Source of the DNA: Vallitalea guaymasensis
GTDB taxonomy: Bacteria > Bacillota > Clostridia > Lachnospirales > Vallitaleaceae
Direction: 5' to 3'
DNA length: 64,000 nucleotides
NCBI RefSeq assembly: GCF_018141425.1
Contig: NZ_CP058561.1
Span: forward strand, 5,394,001-5,458,000
Shown here piece by piece: positions 1 through 9,303 of the stretch. How positions within the stretch are numbered: the stretch's first letter is position 1; the number at the start of each line of letters is the position of its first letter. Below the pieces are notes generated by a model. That model did no database searches. It saw only the letters and a list, made by a program, of their open reading frames with translations, and was not told the DNA's origin. Made by a program: the position numbers and the translations under genes.

Positions 1-2951
1 ATGAATATAGTAGATTGGGAACAATATTTGGAGTAAGAAAATTTGTACATATTGATAGTAAAGATAAAATTGATTTATTTGGTGAACATATGGAAGTTCC
101 TTTTGGTCCAGCTGCAGGTCCACATACTCAACTTACACAAAATATTATTGCTTCATATGTAGCTGGATGCAGATTTTTTGAATTAAAAACTGTACAGACC
201 TTAGATGGTGAAGATTTATGTGTAAATAAACCCTGTATTAATGCAAGAGATGAAGGTTATAACGTTGAGTGGTCAACAGAGCTAACAGTAGAACAAGCCT
301 TAGAAGAATATGTTAAAGCGTGGTTTATTCTTAAGTTGTTATCAAAAGAATATGGCTTCGGTGATGAAAACGGCTTTATCTTCAATATGAGTGTAGGATA
401 TGATTTTGAAGGTATATCTTCTCCTAAAATTGATGCTTTCATTGAAGGTTTGAAAGACGCTTCTTCCTCTCCTATTTGGCTCCAATGTAAAGAATATACT
501 TTAAAAAATATAAATAGATTCAAAAATATAGATAAGGAATTTGTTCAAAATATCTCCCCTAATATATGTACTTCCATTACTTTATCAACCCTTCACGGAT
601 GTCCTCCTGAAGAAATAGAACGTATAGCTTCATATCTATTGGAAGAAAAGCATTTGAATACTTTTGTAAAATGTAATCCTACTCTACTTGGTTATGATTA
701 TGCGCGTAAAACTCTAGATGAAATGGGTTATGATTATTTAGTATTTGATGATTTTCATTTTAAGGATGATTTACAATATGAAGATGCTGTACCAATGATT
801 AAACGTCTATTACAAATGGCTACTAAGAACAACTTGACTTTTGGAGTTAAGCTAACTAATACTTTTCCAGTAAAAATAGCTCATGATGAACTCCCTGGTG
901 AAGAAATGTATATGTCAGGACGTTCATTATATCCTCTTTCAATAGCTCTTGCCTACAAATTAGCGGAATCTTTCAACGGTAACCTTAAGATTTCTTACTC
1001 TGGTGGTGCTGATGCATATAACATAGATAAAATTGCTGAAGCAGGAATATGGCCAATAACTATTGCTACTACCCTACTAAAGAATGGTGGATATGAACGC
1101 TGTATACAATTAGCTGATAAATTAAGAAATCTAAACCCTGATAATTACGCTAGAATCAGTCCATCAGCTATAAAAGAATTAAAAGAAAATGCTGTAATTG
1201 ATCCTTATTATAGAAAGCCAATAAAACCTTTACATAATAATAAAATCAATAAAAAAGTTCCTCTAGTTGATTGTTTTATATCTCCTTGTAAATTAGGCTG
1301 TCCCATTAACCAAGAAATACCTACTTATATTAATCTAATGGGTAAAGGCAAATACAAAGATGCACTAAAAGTAATCATTGATAGAAATCCTCTTCCCTTC
1401 ATAACTGGTACTATATGCAGTCATCCATGTACAACTAAATGTACCCGTAATTTTTATGAAGAATACATTAAGATACGTGACGTGAAATTGGAAGCGGCAA
1501 AAGCAGCATATAATGATATTATGAATGAGTTAAGTTCACCTATTACAAAGTCTCATACAAAAGTAGCCGTAATAGGAGGAGGTCCAGCAGGATTGGCAGC
1601 AGGATATTTTCTTGGTAGATGTGGCATGAATGTAACTATATTCGAAAAAAGAAAATCCCTAGGTGGTATTGTAAAACACGTAATACCAGAATTCAGAATA
1701 TCATCAGATTCCATCCAAAAAGATATTGAACTTATTAAGAAAATGGGTATTGAAGTAAAATTAGACCATGAACAAAATAATATTGAAGAATTGAAAGAAA
1801 AAGGATATAAATATATATTACTAGCTGTTGGTGCTTGGAATCCTGTAAATCTAAGATTAGAAAACGGGAATCCTATTGATGCACTAGATTTTCTAGAGAA
1901 CATAAAAAATGGAAACAAAGAATATGAATTAGGTAAAGATGTCGTTGTAATTGGTGGAGGTAACACCGCTATGGATACAGCAAGAGCTGCAAAAAGAGTT
2001 GAAGGAGTTAATAATGTATATCTAATTTACAGAAGAACCAAAAAATATATGCCTGCCGATGAAGAAGAATTGCTGTTAGCTACTGAGGATGGTGTAATAA
2101 TCAAAGAACTACTCTCCCCTGCTAAATTCAAAAAAGGTAAATTATGTTGTGAAGAAATGAAGCTAGGAGAAATTGATAATTCAGGCAGACGCAAACCAAT
2201 AAAAACAGGAAATATAGTTAACATTCATGCAGATTCAATTATCTCTGCTATCGGTCAAAATACTGATACCTGCTTATTCCAATCTAATGGAATTAAGGTA
2301 GAAAATAATAATGTAATAGTAAATGAAGAAACATGCGAATCAAATATTGAAAATGTCTATGTTGTAGGTGATGCCCTTCGTGGTCCATCAACAGTTGTAG
2401 AATCTATTGCTGATTCAATAAAATCCTCTTTATCTATTATGGATAAGGAAAATATAAAAGATAAAGGGTTTGGTACTTACTTTAATAAACAAAACATGGA
2501 AGATGCCTATGTTAAAAAAGGTACTATTGAAAAATTTGATGATATAAAAAATGAAAGTAAGAGATGTCTTGAATGTAATATGGTGTGTGAAACATGCGTT
2601 GATGTATGTCCTAATAGGGCTAATATCTCAATCACTGTTCCTGGCAAGTCCATGTCACAGATTATACATATAGACAGCTTATGTAACGAATGTGGTAACT
2701 GCGAAGTATTCTGTCCATATGATAGTGCACCATATAAAGATAAATTCACCCTTTTCAATACAGAAAAAGATTTCTTAGAAAGTAAGAACCAAGGATTCTA
2801 TATGTGTAATAACAATGGAAGTGAATGCAGAATTAGGCTTAATGATGAGATACTGAAGATTGACCTTAACAACGATCATAATACACTACCTGCAGATATT
2901 AAAAACATAATAACCACTGTAAATGAAAAATATAGTTTTCTAATGAGGTGA
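1..2951 (+). CDS. ygfK: YgfK-type flavin/iron-sulfur oxidoreductase (5' end outside window)
   Basis: Large multidomain oxidoreductase of the YgfK family, named in databases as a putative selenate reductase subunit; its true reaction is not settled. The frame is open to the first base and, compared with the E. coli protein as I remember it, about 20 N-terminal residues are missing, so the start lies upstream. The first ~400 residues resemble a dihydroorotate/dihydropyrimidine dehydrogenase barrel (PFGPAAGPHTQL, STLHGCPPEE). A Cys-rich GltD-like segment follows (CKLGCPINQ, CSHPCTTKC), then an FAD/NAD(P) module (GGGPAGLAAG near 520, VVVIGGGNTAMD near 645) and two C-terminal 4Fe-4S motifs (CNMVCETCVDVCP near 855, CNECGNCEVFCP near 893). 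It ends 5 bases before the hydroxylase start codon, and the ribosome binding site for that gene lies across its stop. Context points to electron transfer for a selenium-dependent hydroxylase. Confidence 0.92.
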   Translation, partial: EYSRLGTIFGVRKFVHIDSKDKIDLFGEHMEVPFGPAAGPHTQLTQNIIASYVAGCRFFELKTVQTLDGEDLCVNKPCINARDEGYNVEWSTELTVEQALEEYVKAWFILKLLSKEYGFGDENGFIFNMSVGYDFEGISSPKIDAFIEGLKDASSSPIWLQCKEYTLKNINRFKNIDKEFVQNISPNICTSITLSTLHGCPPEEIERIASYLLEEKHLNTFVKCNPTLLGYDYARKTLDEMGYDYLVFDDFHFKDDLQYEDAVPMIKRLLQMATKNNLTFGVKLTNTFPVKIAHDELPGEEMYMSGRSLYPLSIALAYKLAESFNGNLKISYSGGADAYNIDKIAEAGIWPITIATTLLKNGGYERCIQLADKLRNLNPDNYARISPSAIKELKENAVIDPYYRKPIKPLHNNKINKKVPLVDCFISPCKLGCPINQEIPTYINLMGKGKYKDALKVIIDRNPLPFITGTICSHPCTTKCTRNFYEEYIKIRDVKLEAAKAAYNDIMNELSSPITKSHTKVAVIGGGPAGLAAGYFLGRCGMNVTIFEKRKSLGGIVKHVIPEFRISSDSIQKDIELIKKMGIEVKLDHEQNNIEELKEKGYKYILLAVGAWNPVNLRLENGNPIDALDFLENIKNGNKEYELGKDVVVIGGGNTAMDTARAAKRVEGVNNVYLIYRRTKKYMPADEEELLLATEDGVIIKELLSPAKFKKGKLCCEEMKLGEIDNSGRRKPIKTGNIVNIHADSIISAIGQNTDTCLFQSNGIKVENNNVIVNEETCESNIENVYVVGDALRGPSTVVESIADSIKSSLSIMDKENIKDKGFGTYFNKQNMEDAYVKKGTIEKFDDIKNESKRCLECNMVCETCVDVCPNRANISITVPGKSMSQIIHIDSLCNECGNCEVFCPYDSAPYKDKFTLFNTEKDFLESKNQGFYMCNNNGSECRIRLNDEILKIDLNNDHNTLPADIKNIITTVNEKYSFLMR

Positions 2952-2956
2952 TTTCG

Positions 2957-5518
2957 ATGTCAGATTTTATTGTTAATGGACAACGTGTTTTTGTACCAAA
3001 GAAACAGAAATTGATCAATTATCTAAGAGATACATTAAATCTTACTTCCGTTAAAAATGGATGTATGGAAGGTTCATGTGGAGCATGTATGGTACTGGTT
3101 GACGGTAAAGCAACTAAGTCATGTGTTTTATGGACTGATAAGTTGAATGGAAAAGATATATTAACTGTAGAAGGTTTTTCAGAAAGAGAAAAGAATGTAT
3201 ACAGCTATGCCTTCAAAGAAGCTGGTGCTGTCCAATGTGGTTTTTGTACTCCTGGTATGGTTATTAGTGCAAAAGGATTGATAGATAAAGTACCTGACCC
3301 TAATGAAGAACAAATAAGAGAGGCAATAAAAAACAATATATGCAGATGTACAGGTTATGTAAAGATAGTAAAAGCAATAGAATTAGCTGCAAAATTATTA
3401 AGAGAAAATACTAATATACCAGAATGTTCTTTCACTGGTCTTGTTGGAGAAAATATGCATAGAGTTGATGCCATCTCAAAAGTACTTGGTGAAGCAGAAT
3501 ATGTAGATGACATGCGTATTGACGGTATGATATATGGAAGCTGTCTAAGAAGCAAATATCCCCGTGCAATTGTTAAAAAAATCAATACTGATGAAGCTGA
3601 AAATCTGGAAGGTGTCATATCAGTGATTACTGCAAAAGATTTACCAGGCTCACCTAAGATTGGTCATCTAAAGAAAGATTGGGATATACTTATACCAGAA
3701 GGAAGCCAGACAAGATGCTTAGGGGATGCAATAGTGCTGATTGCTGCAGAAACAAAAGAAATTCTAGAACAAGCAAAATCACTGGTTGATATAGAATATG
3801 AAGAACTAAAACCTGTTACATGTCCAGCAGAAGCTTTAGCTGACGACGCTCCTCTAATTCATGAAAACGGTAATATCTTATCCGTAGAACACCTAGTTAG
3901 AGGAAATGCAGATGAAAGAATCAAGAATTCAAAATATGTTGTAACTAACCATTATAGTACTCCTTTTACAGAACATGCCTTTTTAGAGCCAGAAAGTGCA
4001 GTTGCTGTTCCTGAAAAAGATGGTAAGATAACAATTTATTGTGCTGATCAGGGTATCTACCAGACACACAGAGAATGTACAGAAGCCGTAGGCTTAGATA
4101 AAGATAAAGTAAGAGTCATCAGTAAAATAGTAGGCGGTGCATTTGGTGGAAAAGAAGATATGACAGTTCAACATCTTGCGGCTATACTAGCATATAAAAC
4201 TCATAGACCTGTAAAAGTTTCATTTACACGAAAAGAAAGTATACTAGTACACCCTAAACGTCATGCAATGGAAATGGATTTTACGACAGCTTGTGATGAG
4301 AATGGTTATTTCACCGCTATGAAAGCTACCATCATATCTGACACAGGTGCTTATGCATCACTAGGAGGACCTGTGCTCCAAAGGGCATGTACTCATGCCG
4401 CTGGACCATATAATTATCAAGATGTTGATATATTAGGAAAAGCAGTATATACTAATAACCCACCTGGCGGTGCTTTTAGGGGTTTTGGAGTTACTCAAAG
4501 CTGTTTTGCTACAGAAAATAACATTAACCAACTAGCAAAGTTAGTTGGAATATCACCTTGGGAAATACGGTATAGAAATGCAATAAGACCAGGTCAGATA
4601 CTTCCTAATGGTCAGGTTGCTGATGAATATACAGCTTGTGCTGAAACATTAGAAGCTGTTAAAGAAGATTTTGATAAGGAAAAACATGTAGGTATTGCTT
4701 GTGCTATGAAAAATGCAGGACTTGGGGTTGGTGTCCCTGATACAGGCAGATGCAGATTGATAATTAAAGACAATAAGATATATACTCATACAAGCGCAGC
4801 CTGTGTTGGTCAAGGGCTGGCAACAGTTATCACTCAAATGATTTGCCAAGTCATCAATATATCACCTGATAATATTGTACATAGTACTCCTGACACCTAT
4901 TTGACTCCTGATTCTGGCAATTCTACTGCCTCTCGACAAACAGTTTTTACTGGAGAAGCTGCAAGGATAGCCGCAACCAAATTACAGAATGATCTAGAAG
5001 ATAAATCATTATCAGAATTAGAGGGTAAAGAATACTATGGGGAATACACCTGTGTAACTGATCCATTAGGTTCTGATAAAGAGCATCCTTACAGTCATGT
5101 TACATATGGTTATGCTACACATGTCGTAGTATTAAATGATGATGGAACTATAAAAAGAATTGTAGCCTGCCACGATGTTGGAACTCCAATTAATCCAAAA
5201 TCCATTGAAGGACAGATTGAAGGCGGAACCGTGATGAGTCTGGGATATGCACTAACAGAAGATTATCCTTTAGATAATTGCAGACCTACTGCTAAATTCG
5301 GTACATTGGGACTGTTCAAGGCTAATAAGGTTCCAGAAATCAAACCCATAATTATTGGCAAAAAGCATGAGGGGTTGGCACATGGTGCAAAAGGAATCGG
5401 AGAAATTTGTTCTATAGTTACAGCACCAGCAGTATCCAATGCATATTACAACTACGATAATGAATTTAGAACTAGTTTACCTCTTGTCAATACTCCTTAT
5501 AGTAAGAAAAAGAAATAA
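2957..5518 (+). CDS. xdh: Selenium-dependent molybdenum hydroxylase, fused 2Fe-2S and Mo subunits
   Basis: 853-residue fusion of an iron-sulfur subunit and a molybdopterin subunit, the layout of the selenium-dependent xanthine dehydrogenase-like family. One 2Fe-2S cluster uses C36, C41, C44 and C56; the second uses C94, C97, C129 and C131 (CGFC, CRC). The Mo part has GGAFGGKE near residue 395, AFRGFG near 510 and the GAKGIGE segment near 812 that carries the catalytic Glu. The ATG at 2957 is chosen because AGGTGAT lies six bases upstream; a GTG at 2948 is inside that ribosome binding site. There is no in-frame UGA, so selenium would enter as a labile cofactor ligand, not as selenocysteine. 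No FAD subunit is encoded here; ygfM may lie left of the window. The substrate (xanthine, another purine or nicotinate-like ring) cannot be told from sequence. Confidence 0.92.
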   Translation: MSDFIVNGQRVFVPKKQKLINYLRDTLNLTSVKNGCMEGSCGACMVLVDGKATKSCVLWTDKLNGKDILTVEGFSEREKNVYSYAFKEAGAVQCGFCTPGMVISAKGLIDKVPDPNEEQIREAIKNNICRCTGYVKIVKAIELAAKLLRENTNIPECSFTGLVGENMHRVDAISKVLGEAEYVDDMRIDGMIYGSCLRSKYPRAIVKKINTDEAENLEGVISVITAKDLPGSPKIGHLKKDWDILIPEGSQTRCLGDAIVLIAAETKEILEQAKSLVDIEYEELKPVTCPAEALADDAPLIHENGNILSVEHLVRGNADERIKNSKYVVTNHYSTPFTEHAFLEPESAVAVPEKDGKITIYCADQGIYQTHRECTEAVGLDKDKVRVISKIVGGAFGGKEDMTVQHLAAILAYKTHRPVKVSFTRKESILVHPKRHAMEMDFTTACDENGYFTAMKATIISDTGAYASLGGPVLQRACTHAAGPYNYQDVDILGKAVYTNNPPGGAFRGFGVTQSCFATENNINQLAKLVGISPWEIRYRNAIRPGQILPNGQVADEYTACAETLEAVKEDFDKEKHVGIACAMKNAGLGVGVPDTGRCRLIIKDNKIYTHTSAACVGQGLATVITQMICQVINISPDNIVHSTPDTYLTPDSGNSTASRQTVFTGEAARIAATKLQNDLEDKSLSELEGKEYYGEYTCVTDPLGSDKEHPYSHVTYGYATHVVVLNDDGTIKRIVACHDVGTPINPKSIEGQIEGGTVMSLGYALTEDYPLDNCRPTAKFGTLGLFKANKVPEIKPIIIGKKHEGLAHGAKGIGEICSIVTAPAVSNAYYNYDNEFRTSLPLVNTPYSKKKK

Positions 5519-5523
5519 TATAA

Positions 5524-5563
5524 AATCTCCATCCTTTATCTCATTTAATTAAGGATGGAGATT
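5524..5563. terminator. Bidirectional terminator between converging hydroxylase and accessory genes
   Basis: Perfect 13-bp stem (5524-5536 with 5551-5563, AATCTCCATCCTT and its complement) around a 14-base loop, placed just after the hydroxylase stop and 89 bases beyond the yqeB stop on the other strand. The flanks are AT-rich but lack a long pure T run on either side, so efficiency is uncertain. Confidence 0.75.
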
Positions 5564-5651
5564 ATTTAATATATTTACTAATTATTATACACAGAATTAT
5601 ATATACTGATTTATGATTGTAACCAAGTGTATAAGATTTATATGTACTTAT

Positions 5652-6443
5652 TTATTTATGCATAGTCAATATAGCTTCCAAAACTCCGCCAGCTACAGCT
5701 CTTGCCTTATCTGATATAGTAAAACAATGATCAACTTTACCTCTAGGGTCCACATCTCCTATCTTAAAATTCTTAGTAACGTGCAAACCACTTTTTATCA
5801 ATCCTCGTATTACTCCATCTAAAGGAGCTAATATAGGTAATTCATCAACATATCCTATACAATCACCTTTATTGACTATATCACCTATACTTGCTTTGGT
5901 ACTTACAATACCTTCATTGGAAGAACGTATAACCCTCTCATGGGTGTATCCTTCTATATTTCCTGGAATACCAGTATTCTTTTGTGGCTTCCCAGTGTAG
6001 ATTACTTTACCTAGATCATGTCCTCTATTTGTCTCAATGACAGCATGTACATCTTTGCCTGCTGTAAATCCTGGACCTAAGCCTATGACAATAGGTGCCA
6101 TCTCCATATTGGTACCCAAATTCTTCTTAGCTAATATTGCATCTATCACAATATCTGGTTTTAAAGTATCAATACTCTTACCTGTTTCATCAACTAGAAT
6201 TGGAATGATACTCTTATTCAAATAATCATCAACATGGTTAATATCATCTGTTCTAATAGCCTTAATACCTTCTATAGTTATTTCCTTATCAAATAATGCA
6301 TTTGCAAATGAAACTGTTCTTCTTATAACAGTTGGTTTATCTATCTCTAGTACTACAACTCTGAACCCACATTTTGTAAGCCTATGTATAGTTCCACTTG
6401 CAATATCTCCTCCTCCTCTTACTACAACTAACCCTCTATTCAT
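5652..6443 (-). CDS. yqeB: YqeB, selenium-dependent Mo-hydroxylase accessory protein
   Basis: 263-residue protein of the YqeB family, which occurs with selenium-dependent molybdenum hydroxylases and is thought to help mature or load the selenium-bearing cofactor; its biochemistry is unproven. A dinucleotide-fold start (VVVRGGGDIASGTIHRL, residues 6-22) is followed by a conserved GPGFTAGKDVHAVIETNRGHDLG stretch in the middle. It is the last gene of the leftward operon and overlaps mocA by 8 bases, indicating coupled translation. Confidence 0.9.
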   Translation of the reverse strand: MNRGLVVVRGGGDIASGTIHRLTKCGFRVVVLEIDKPTVIRRTVSFANALFDKEITIEGIKAIRTDDINHVDDYLNKSIIPILVDETGKSIDTLKPDIVIDAILAKKNLGTNMEMAPIVIGLGPGFTAGKDVHAVIETNRGHDLGKVIYTGKPQKNTGIPGNIEGYTHERVIRSSNEGIVSTKASIGDIVNKGDCIGYVDELPILAPLDGVIRGLIKSGLHVTKNFKIGDVDPRGKVDHCFTISDKARAVAGGVLEAILTMHK

Positions 6444-7020
6444 TATCAGTCAACTCCTTAATAATTAAATAATCTTCTTTGGTGTCAATGTCCAACCCCC
6501 ATTTGCTTTCAGATATATCTAAATAATAGACTTCCTCTTTATTGTCTTTGATTATATTCCTTCCCCCAATATCTCCAGTAATTCTAAGAAAATCATCTTT
6601 CCAATTTGAACCGAAGATTACTGGATTACCTCTTTCACCATCATATCTTGGAACGATAATACTTTCTTTTCTATTATTGAATGTTGTTATCAACTCTTCA
6701 ATGACTTGGGAATCAACAAAAGGCTGGTCTCCATTGATAAACATATATGCATCTGTTTCAGAAGCTTCCATGATAGCACATTTTAGTGAACTGCTCATAC
6801 CTGTTATTGATGATTGGTTATAAACATGTTTTACATTATAATTTTCAGCAATTTTCTTTATTTCTTCATTTTGATAAACAAGTATAATTTCTTTAAAATC
6901 ACTCTTAATTATTGTTTCTATTACATGAGTAATCATAGGTTTACCATCTAATTTCATCAATAATTTTTCTTTGCCAAATCTTCTAGAAAAACCTGCTGCC
7001 AAGATAATAGCTGTTACCAA
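6436..7020 (-). CDS. mocA: MocA/YgfJ-type molybdenum cofactor cytidylyltransferase
   Basis: 194-residue MobA-like nucleotidyltransferase. MocA of E. coli joins CMP to molybdopterin to make the cytosine dinucleotide cofactor used by xanthine-oxidase family enzymes. The nucleotide-binding signature LAAGFSRRFGKEK is at the N-terminus and the metal-site motif NGDQPF near residue 98. The start is placed at a TTG (7020) six bases after GGAGTG; an in-frame GTG at 7029 lies inside that ribosome binding site. The start region overlaps the end of yqeC. Its operon makes cofactor supply for the convergent hydroxylase its likely job. Confidence 0.88.
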   Translation of the reverse strand: MVTAIILAAGFSRRFGKEKLLMKLDGKPMITHVIETIIKSDFKEIILVYQNEEIKKIAENYNVKHVYNQSSITGMSSSLKCAIMEASETDAYMFINGDQPFVDSQVIEELITTFNNRKESIIVPRYDGERGNPVIFGSNWKDDFLRITGDIGGRNIIKDNKEEVYYLDISESKWGLDIDTKEDYLIIKELTDNE

Positions 7021-7025
7021 AATTA

Positions 7026-7796
7026 TCACTCCACAATCTTGATTATTGGATTTTCCATATTTACATTTCCAATAATTACCCTTGAGATGTTCACACCATC
7101 TTTAATAATTTTTTCTCCCAATTTTTGGGCATAAAATAATTGTTCATCATCACGTACTTTATTTAGTAGAACCACCTTTTTAGAATGGTTCTTGCATCCT
7201 TTGAATAAACCTTCTCTGGAAATAATTAATCTGGATATGGTTTCATAATCAATGATGTCACCAATCTCTTTACCTACTACCCTTGAAAAAATATTTGCTC
7301 TATGTACCCAGTTCTCATCTATTCTCTTTCCTATAATGTCTAAACCAATGCAGCCGACTACCAAAGTTGAACAGTTTGCTATTACTGGCTCATACCATGT
7401 TGGTGCTTTTATGGACTTTCTTTTTGCTCCATCAGCTTCTATTACAAGGAAATCATAATCACCTTGATTAAATAGAGGTTTCACCCACTCTTTTTCTATA
7501 CCTTTTAATTTATTATTATCATGAAAGATGTTTTTACCTATCATAGTAATGGTGCCTCTTGATAATCTCTTAGACTCTAATATTAGCTGTTCTAGGTTAT
7601 TTGAGATAATCAAGTTATCGTATTCATTTGACATGGGATAATAAATTGCAGTTGTTGTGGTCAATAATACTTTCCTGTCAAGTTCCTTTAATTCATTTCC
7701 TAGTCTATACATAGTTGTAGTTTTTCCACCAGCTCCAACTATAGAAATTATATTATTACCTTGTACGTCTAATTCTAATGCATTTAAAAGATTCAC
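7026..7796 (-). CDS. yqeC: YqeC, selenium-dependent hydroxylase accessory ATPase-like protein
   Basis: 256-residue protein of the YqeC family, a marker of selenium-dependent molybdenum hydroxylase loci. It has a P-loop near the N-terminus (SIVGAGGKTTT, about residues 18-28) and the family segment EADGAKRKSIKAP near 120-132 followed by WYEPVIA. It probably acts as a nucleotide-dependent maturation factor, but no activity is established. The GTG start at 7796 has AGAGAGG about eight bases upstream. It sits 14 bases after the NTPase gene and its stop overlaps the mocA ribosome binding site. Confidence 0.9.
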   Translation of the reverse strand: MNLLNALELDVQGNNIISIVGAGGKTTTMYRLGNELKELDRKVLLTTTTAIYYPMSNEYDNLIISNNLEQLILESKRLSRGTITMIGKNIFHDNNKLKGIEKEWVKPLFNQGDYDFLVIEADGAKRKSIKAPTWYEPVIANCSTLVVGCIGLDIIGKRIDENWVHRANIFSRVVGKEIGDIIDYETISRLIISREGLFKGCKNHSKKVVLLNKVRDDEQLFYAQKLGEKIIKDGVNISRVIIGNVNMENPIIKIVE

Positions 7797-7810
7797 TTTT
7801 TTATCCTCTC

Positions 7811-8287
7811 TTATACATATATTACATTAATTTTGCCTGTTAGATTATATTTATTTATTAGGTCATCCAAAAAATCTTCTCTAACTGTAATATAAAGCTC
7901 ACATTCACTATTCAATAACTCTACTAGTATTTTATGAAAGCATTTATTCTGTAATTCAAGACGCCCAATCTCATCTAAATAGATTGGTGTTACTCTAGAT
8001 TTTATTAGTTCTCTTATAGTATTTTCTATATGCTCCAAGACAGGTGTTGAGAAACTGTAATGTCCCATCTTGTATGACTCACACCAATCTTTGGTTAAAT
8101 AATCTTCTCTTAGAATAAAAAGTTGTTTTTTTCTATTAGATAATTGCATTATTTCATAACTATGTACTTTATCTCTTTCCATATTTTTAATGGAAACAAA
8201 TCCATCACCTTTTTGAATCCGTTCATATGACTTAATCATTTTACTTGTTTTACCAGAATTAATAGGTCCTGTAATTACATTAATCAT
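7811..8287 (-). CDS. Small P-loop NTPase (nucleoside-triphosphatase type)
   Basis: 158-residue P-loop protein with Walker A GPINSGKT at residues 6-13 and a Walker B-like IYLDEIGRLEL in the second half, the pattern of the small NTPase family related to THEP1. No separate substrate domain is visible. ATG 8287 is preferred to ATG 8293 because GGAAGG lies eight bases upstream of it and only two from the other. It is embedded between xdhC and yqeC, so a role in cofactor or selenium handling for the hydroxylase is inferred. It is not one of the accessory genes usually listed for these systems. Confidence 0.75.
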   Translation of the reverse strand: MINVITGPINSGKTSKMIKSYERIQKGDGFVSIKNMERDKVHSYEIMQLSNRKKQLFILREDYLTKDWCESYKMGHYSFSTPVLEHIENTIRELIKSRVTPIYLDEIGRLELQNKCFHKILVELLNSECELYITVREDFLDDLINKYNLTGKINVIYV

Positions 8288-8325
8288 GAGCATTTCCTTC
8301 CGTAGGCAGCACCTTTTTCATAACA

Positions 8326-9174
8326 TCAGATCTGATTATCCAATAATTCATTATTCCTGAGATGCTTATGTCCTTTTTTATCATAACTAATTGCCAGTAT
8401 CTCTGCTGCTATAGATACTGCTATTTCCTCTGGAGAACAACCTCCTATATCTAGACCAATGGGTGAATACATGTTTGACAAATCAACTTTACCATGTTTT
8501 TCATTTATCTTTTTAAGGAAAGCTTTTAACTTGACTTGTGAACAAAGCATCCCAATATATTTTGGTTTCAAATCCAATTCAAGTACTTTGTTGAGAACAT
8601 TGAAATCATTATTATGTGATGGAGTACATACCACAATGAAACTATTTTCACTTAACTTTTCTTTTTCTATAAAATCCACATACGAAACCTCCACTTTTCT
8701 ATGGGCATTTTGAATAGTTTCATATATTTCCTTACGATCATCTATAACAGTAATATAAAAATTCATCTTGTATAGCAAGTTGGTCAGAGCTTGTCCTACA
8801 TGTCCTGCTCCAAAAATGTAGACTTTGTTAGCACCGATATATTCATAAAAAAGGGTTACTCTTCCACCACAAGCCATTGGTAATACAGTCGTTCCTTCTT
8901 CTTGGATCTTACCTTCATTAAGTATATATTTTTCTAGTTTACTTTCTCTTTTACCAATTAAATCCTTACACCTTTGTTTTGCCAAATATTCTAATGCACC
9001 ACCTCCAACAGTTCCCATGGCCGTACCGCTTTCTCCCACCAACATTTTCTTTCCTACTGTTACCGGAGTACTCCCTGTCATCTCAACCACAGTAACCATG
9101 ACACAAGCTTCACCGTTTTCTTTCATATGTATCAACTCTTCATAAATACTTTTCACTTTTTCACTTCTTTCCAT
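8326..9174 (-). CDS. xdhC: XdhC/CoxI family Mo-hydroxylase maturation factor
   Basis: 282-residue XdhC-family protein. Members bind molybdenum cofactor, assist its sulfuration and insert it into xanthine dehydrogenase-type enzymes. The N-terminal XdhC_CoxI domain has TGSTP and the MACGGRV motif near 118-124. The C-terminal Rossmann domain has YIFGAGHVGQAL near 138 and ends with SPIGLDIGGCSPEEIAVSIAAEI-type sequence near 237. First gene of the leftward accessory operon. There is no clear Shine-Dalgarno sequence before its ATG, unlike its neighbours. Confidence 0.92.
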   Translation of the reverse strand: MERSEKVKSIYEELIHMKENGEACVMVTVVEMTGSTPVTVGKKMLVGESGTAMGTVGGGALEYLAKQRCKDLIGKRESKLEKYILNEGKIQEEGTTVLPMACGGRVTLFYEYIGANKVYIFGAGHVGQALTNLLYKMNFYITVIDDRKEIYETIQNAHRKVEVSYVDFIEKEKLSENSFIVVCTPSHNNDFNVLNKVLELDLKPKYIGMLCSQVKLKAFLKKINEKHGKVDLSNMYSPIGLDIGGCSPEEIAVSIAAEILAISYDKKGHKHLRNNELLDNQI

Positions 9175-9196
9175 AAATAATATAGTTAATCAAATT

Positions 9197-9208
9197 ATTT
9201 GGTCAAAT
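9197..9208. promoter_or_regulatory. Possible operator palindrome downstream of xdhC promoter
   Basis: ATTTG-GT-CAAAT is a 5+2+5 inverted repeat about 20 bases downstream of the -10 box, where a bound repressor could block transcription. A related AATTTGAC half lies across the -35 box. This is inference from position and symmetry in AT-rich DNA. Confidence 0.35.
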
Positions 9209-9225
9209 TATATGTATGTAATTAT

Positions 9226-9255
9226 ATTATAACTTGTTTTAAAATATTTTGTCAA
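9226..9255 (-). promoter_or_regulatory. Consensus sigma-A promoter of the hydroxylase accessory operon
   Basis: On the minus strand a perfect -35 TTGACA (9255-9250) and a perfect -10 TATAAT (9231-9226) are separated by 18 bases, about 52 bases upstream of the xdhC ATG. It is one of the closest matches to consensus in the window. Confidence 0.85.
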
Positions 9256-9262
9256 ATTTTAA

Positions 9263-9290
9263 AAGCTTACTCCCAACTGGAAATAAGCTT
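9263..9290 (-). terminator. Terminator after the FemAB gene
   Basis: Seven-bp stem AAGCTTA/TAAGCTT around a 14-base loop, followed on the minus strand by TTTAAAATTTG. It lies just beyond the FemAB stop and separates it from the xdhC promoter. The stem is short. Confidence 0.55.
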
Positions 9291-9303
9291 CTTATAACTT
9301 ATA

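Noticed and set aside
2948-5518. Possible selenocysteine (in-frame TGA) in the selenium-type hydroxylase
   Set aside because: The frame is uninterrupted from start to stop; the family uses selenium as a cofactor ligand.
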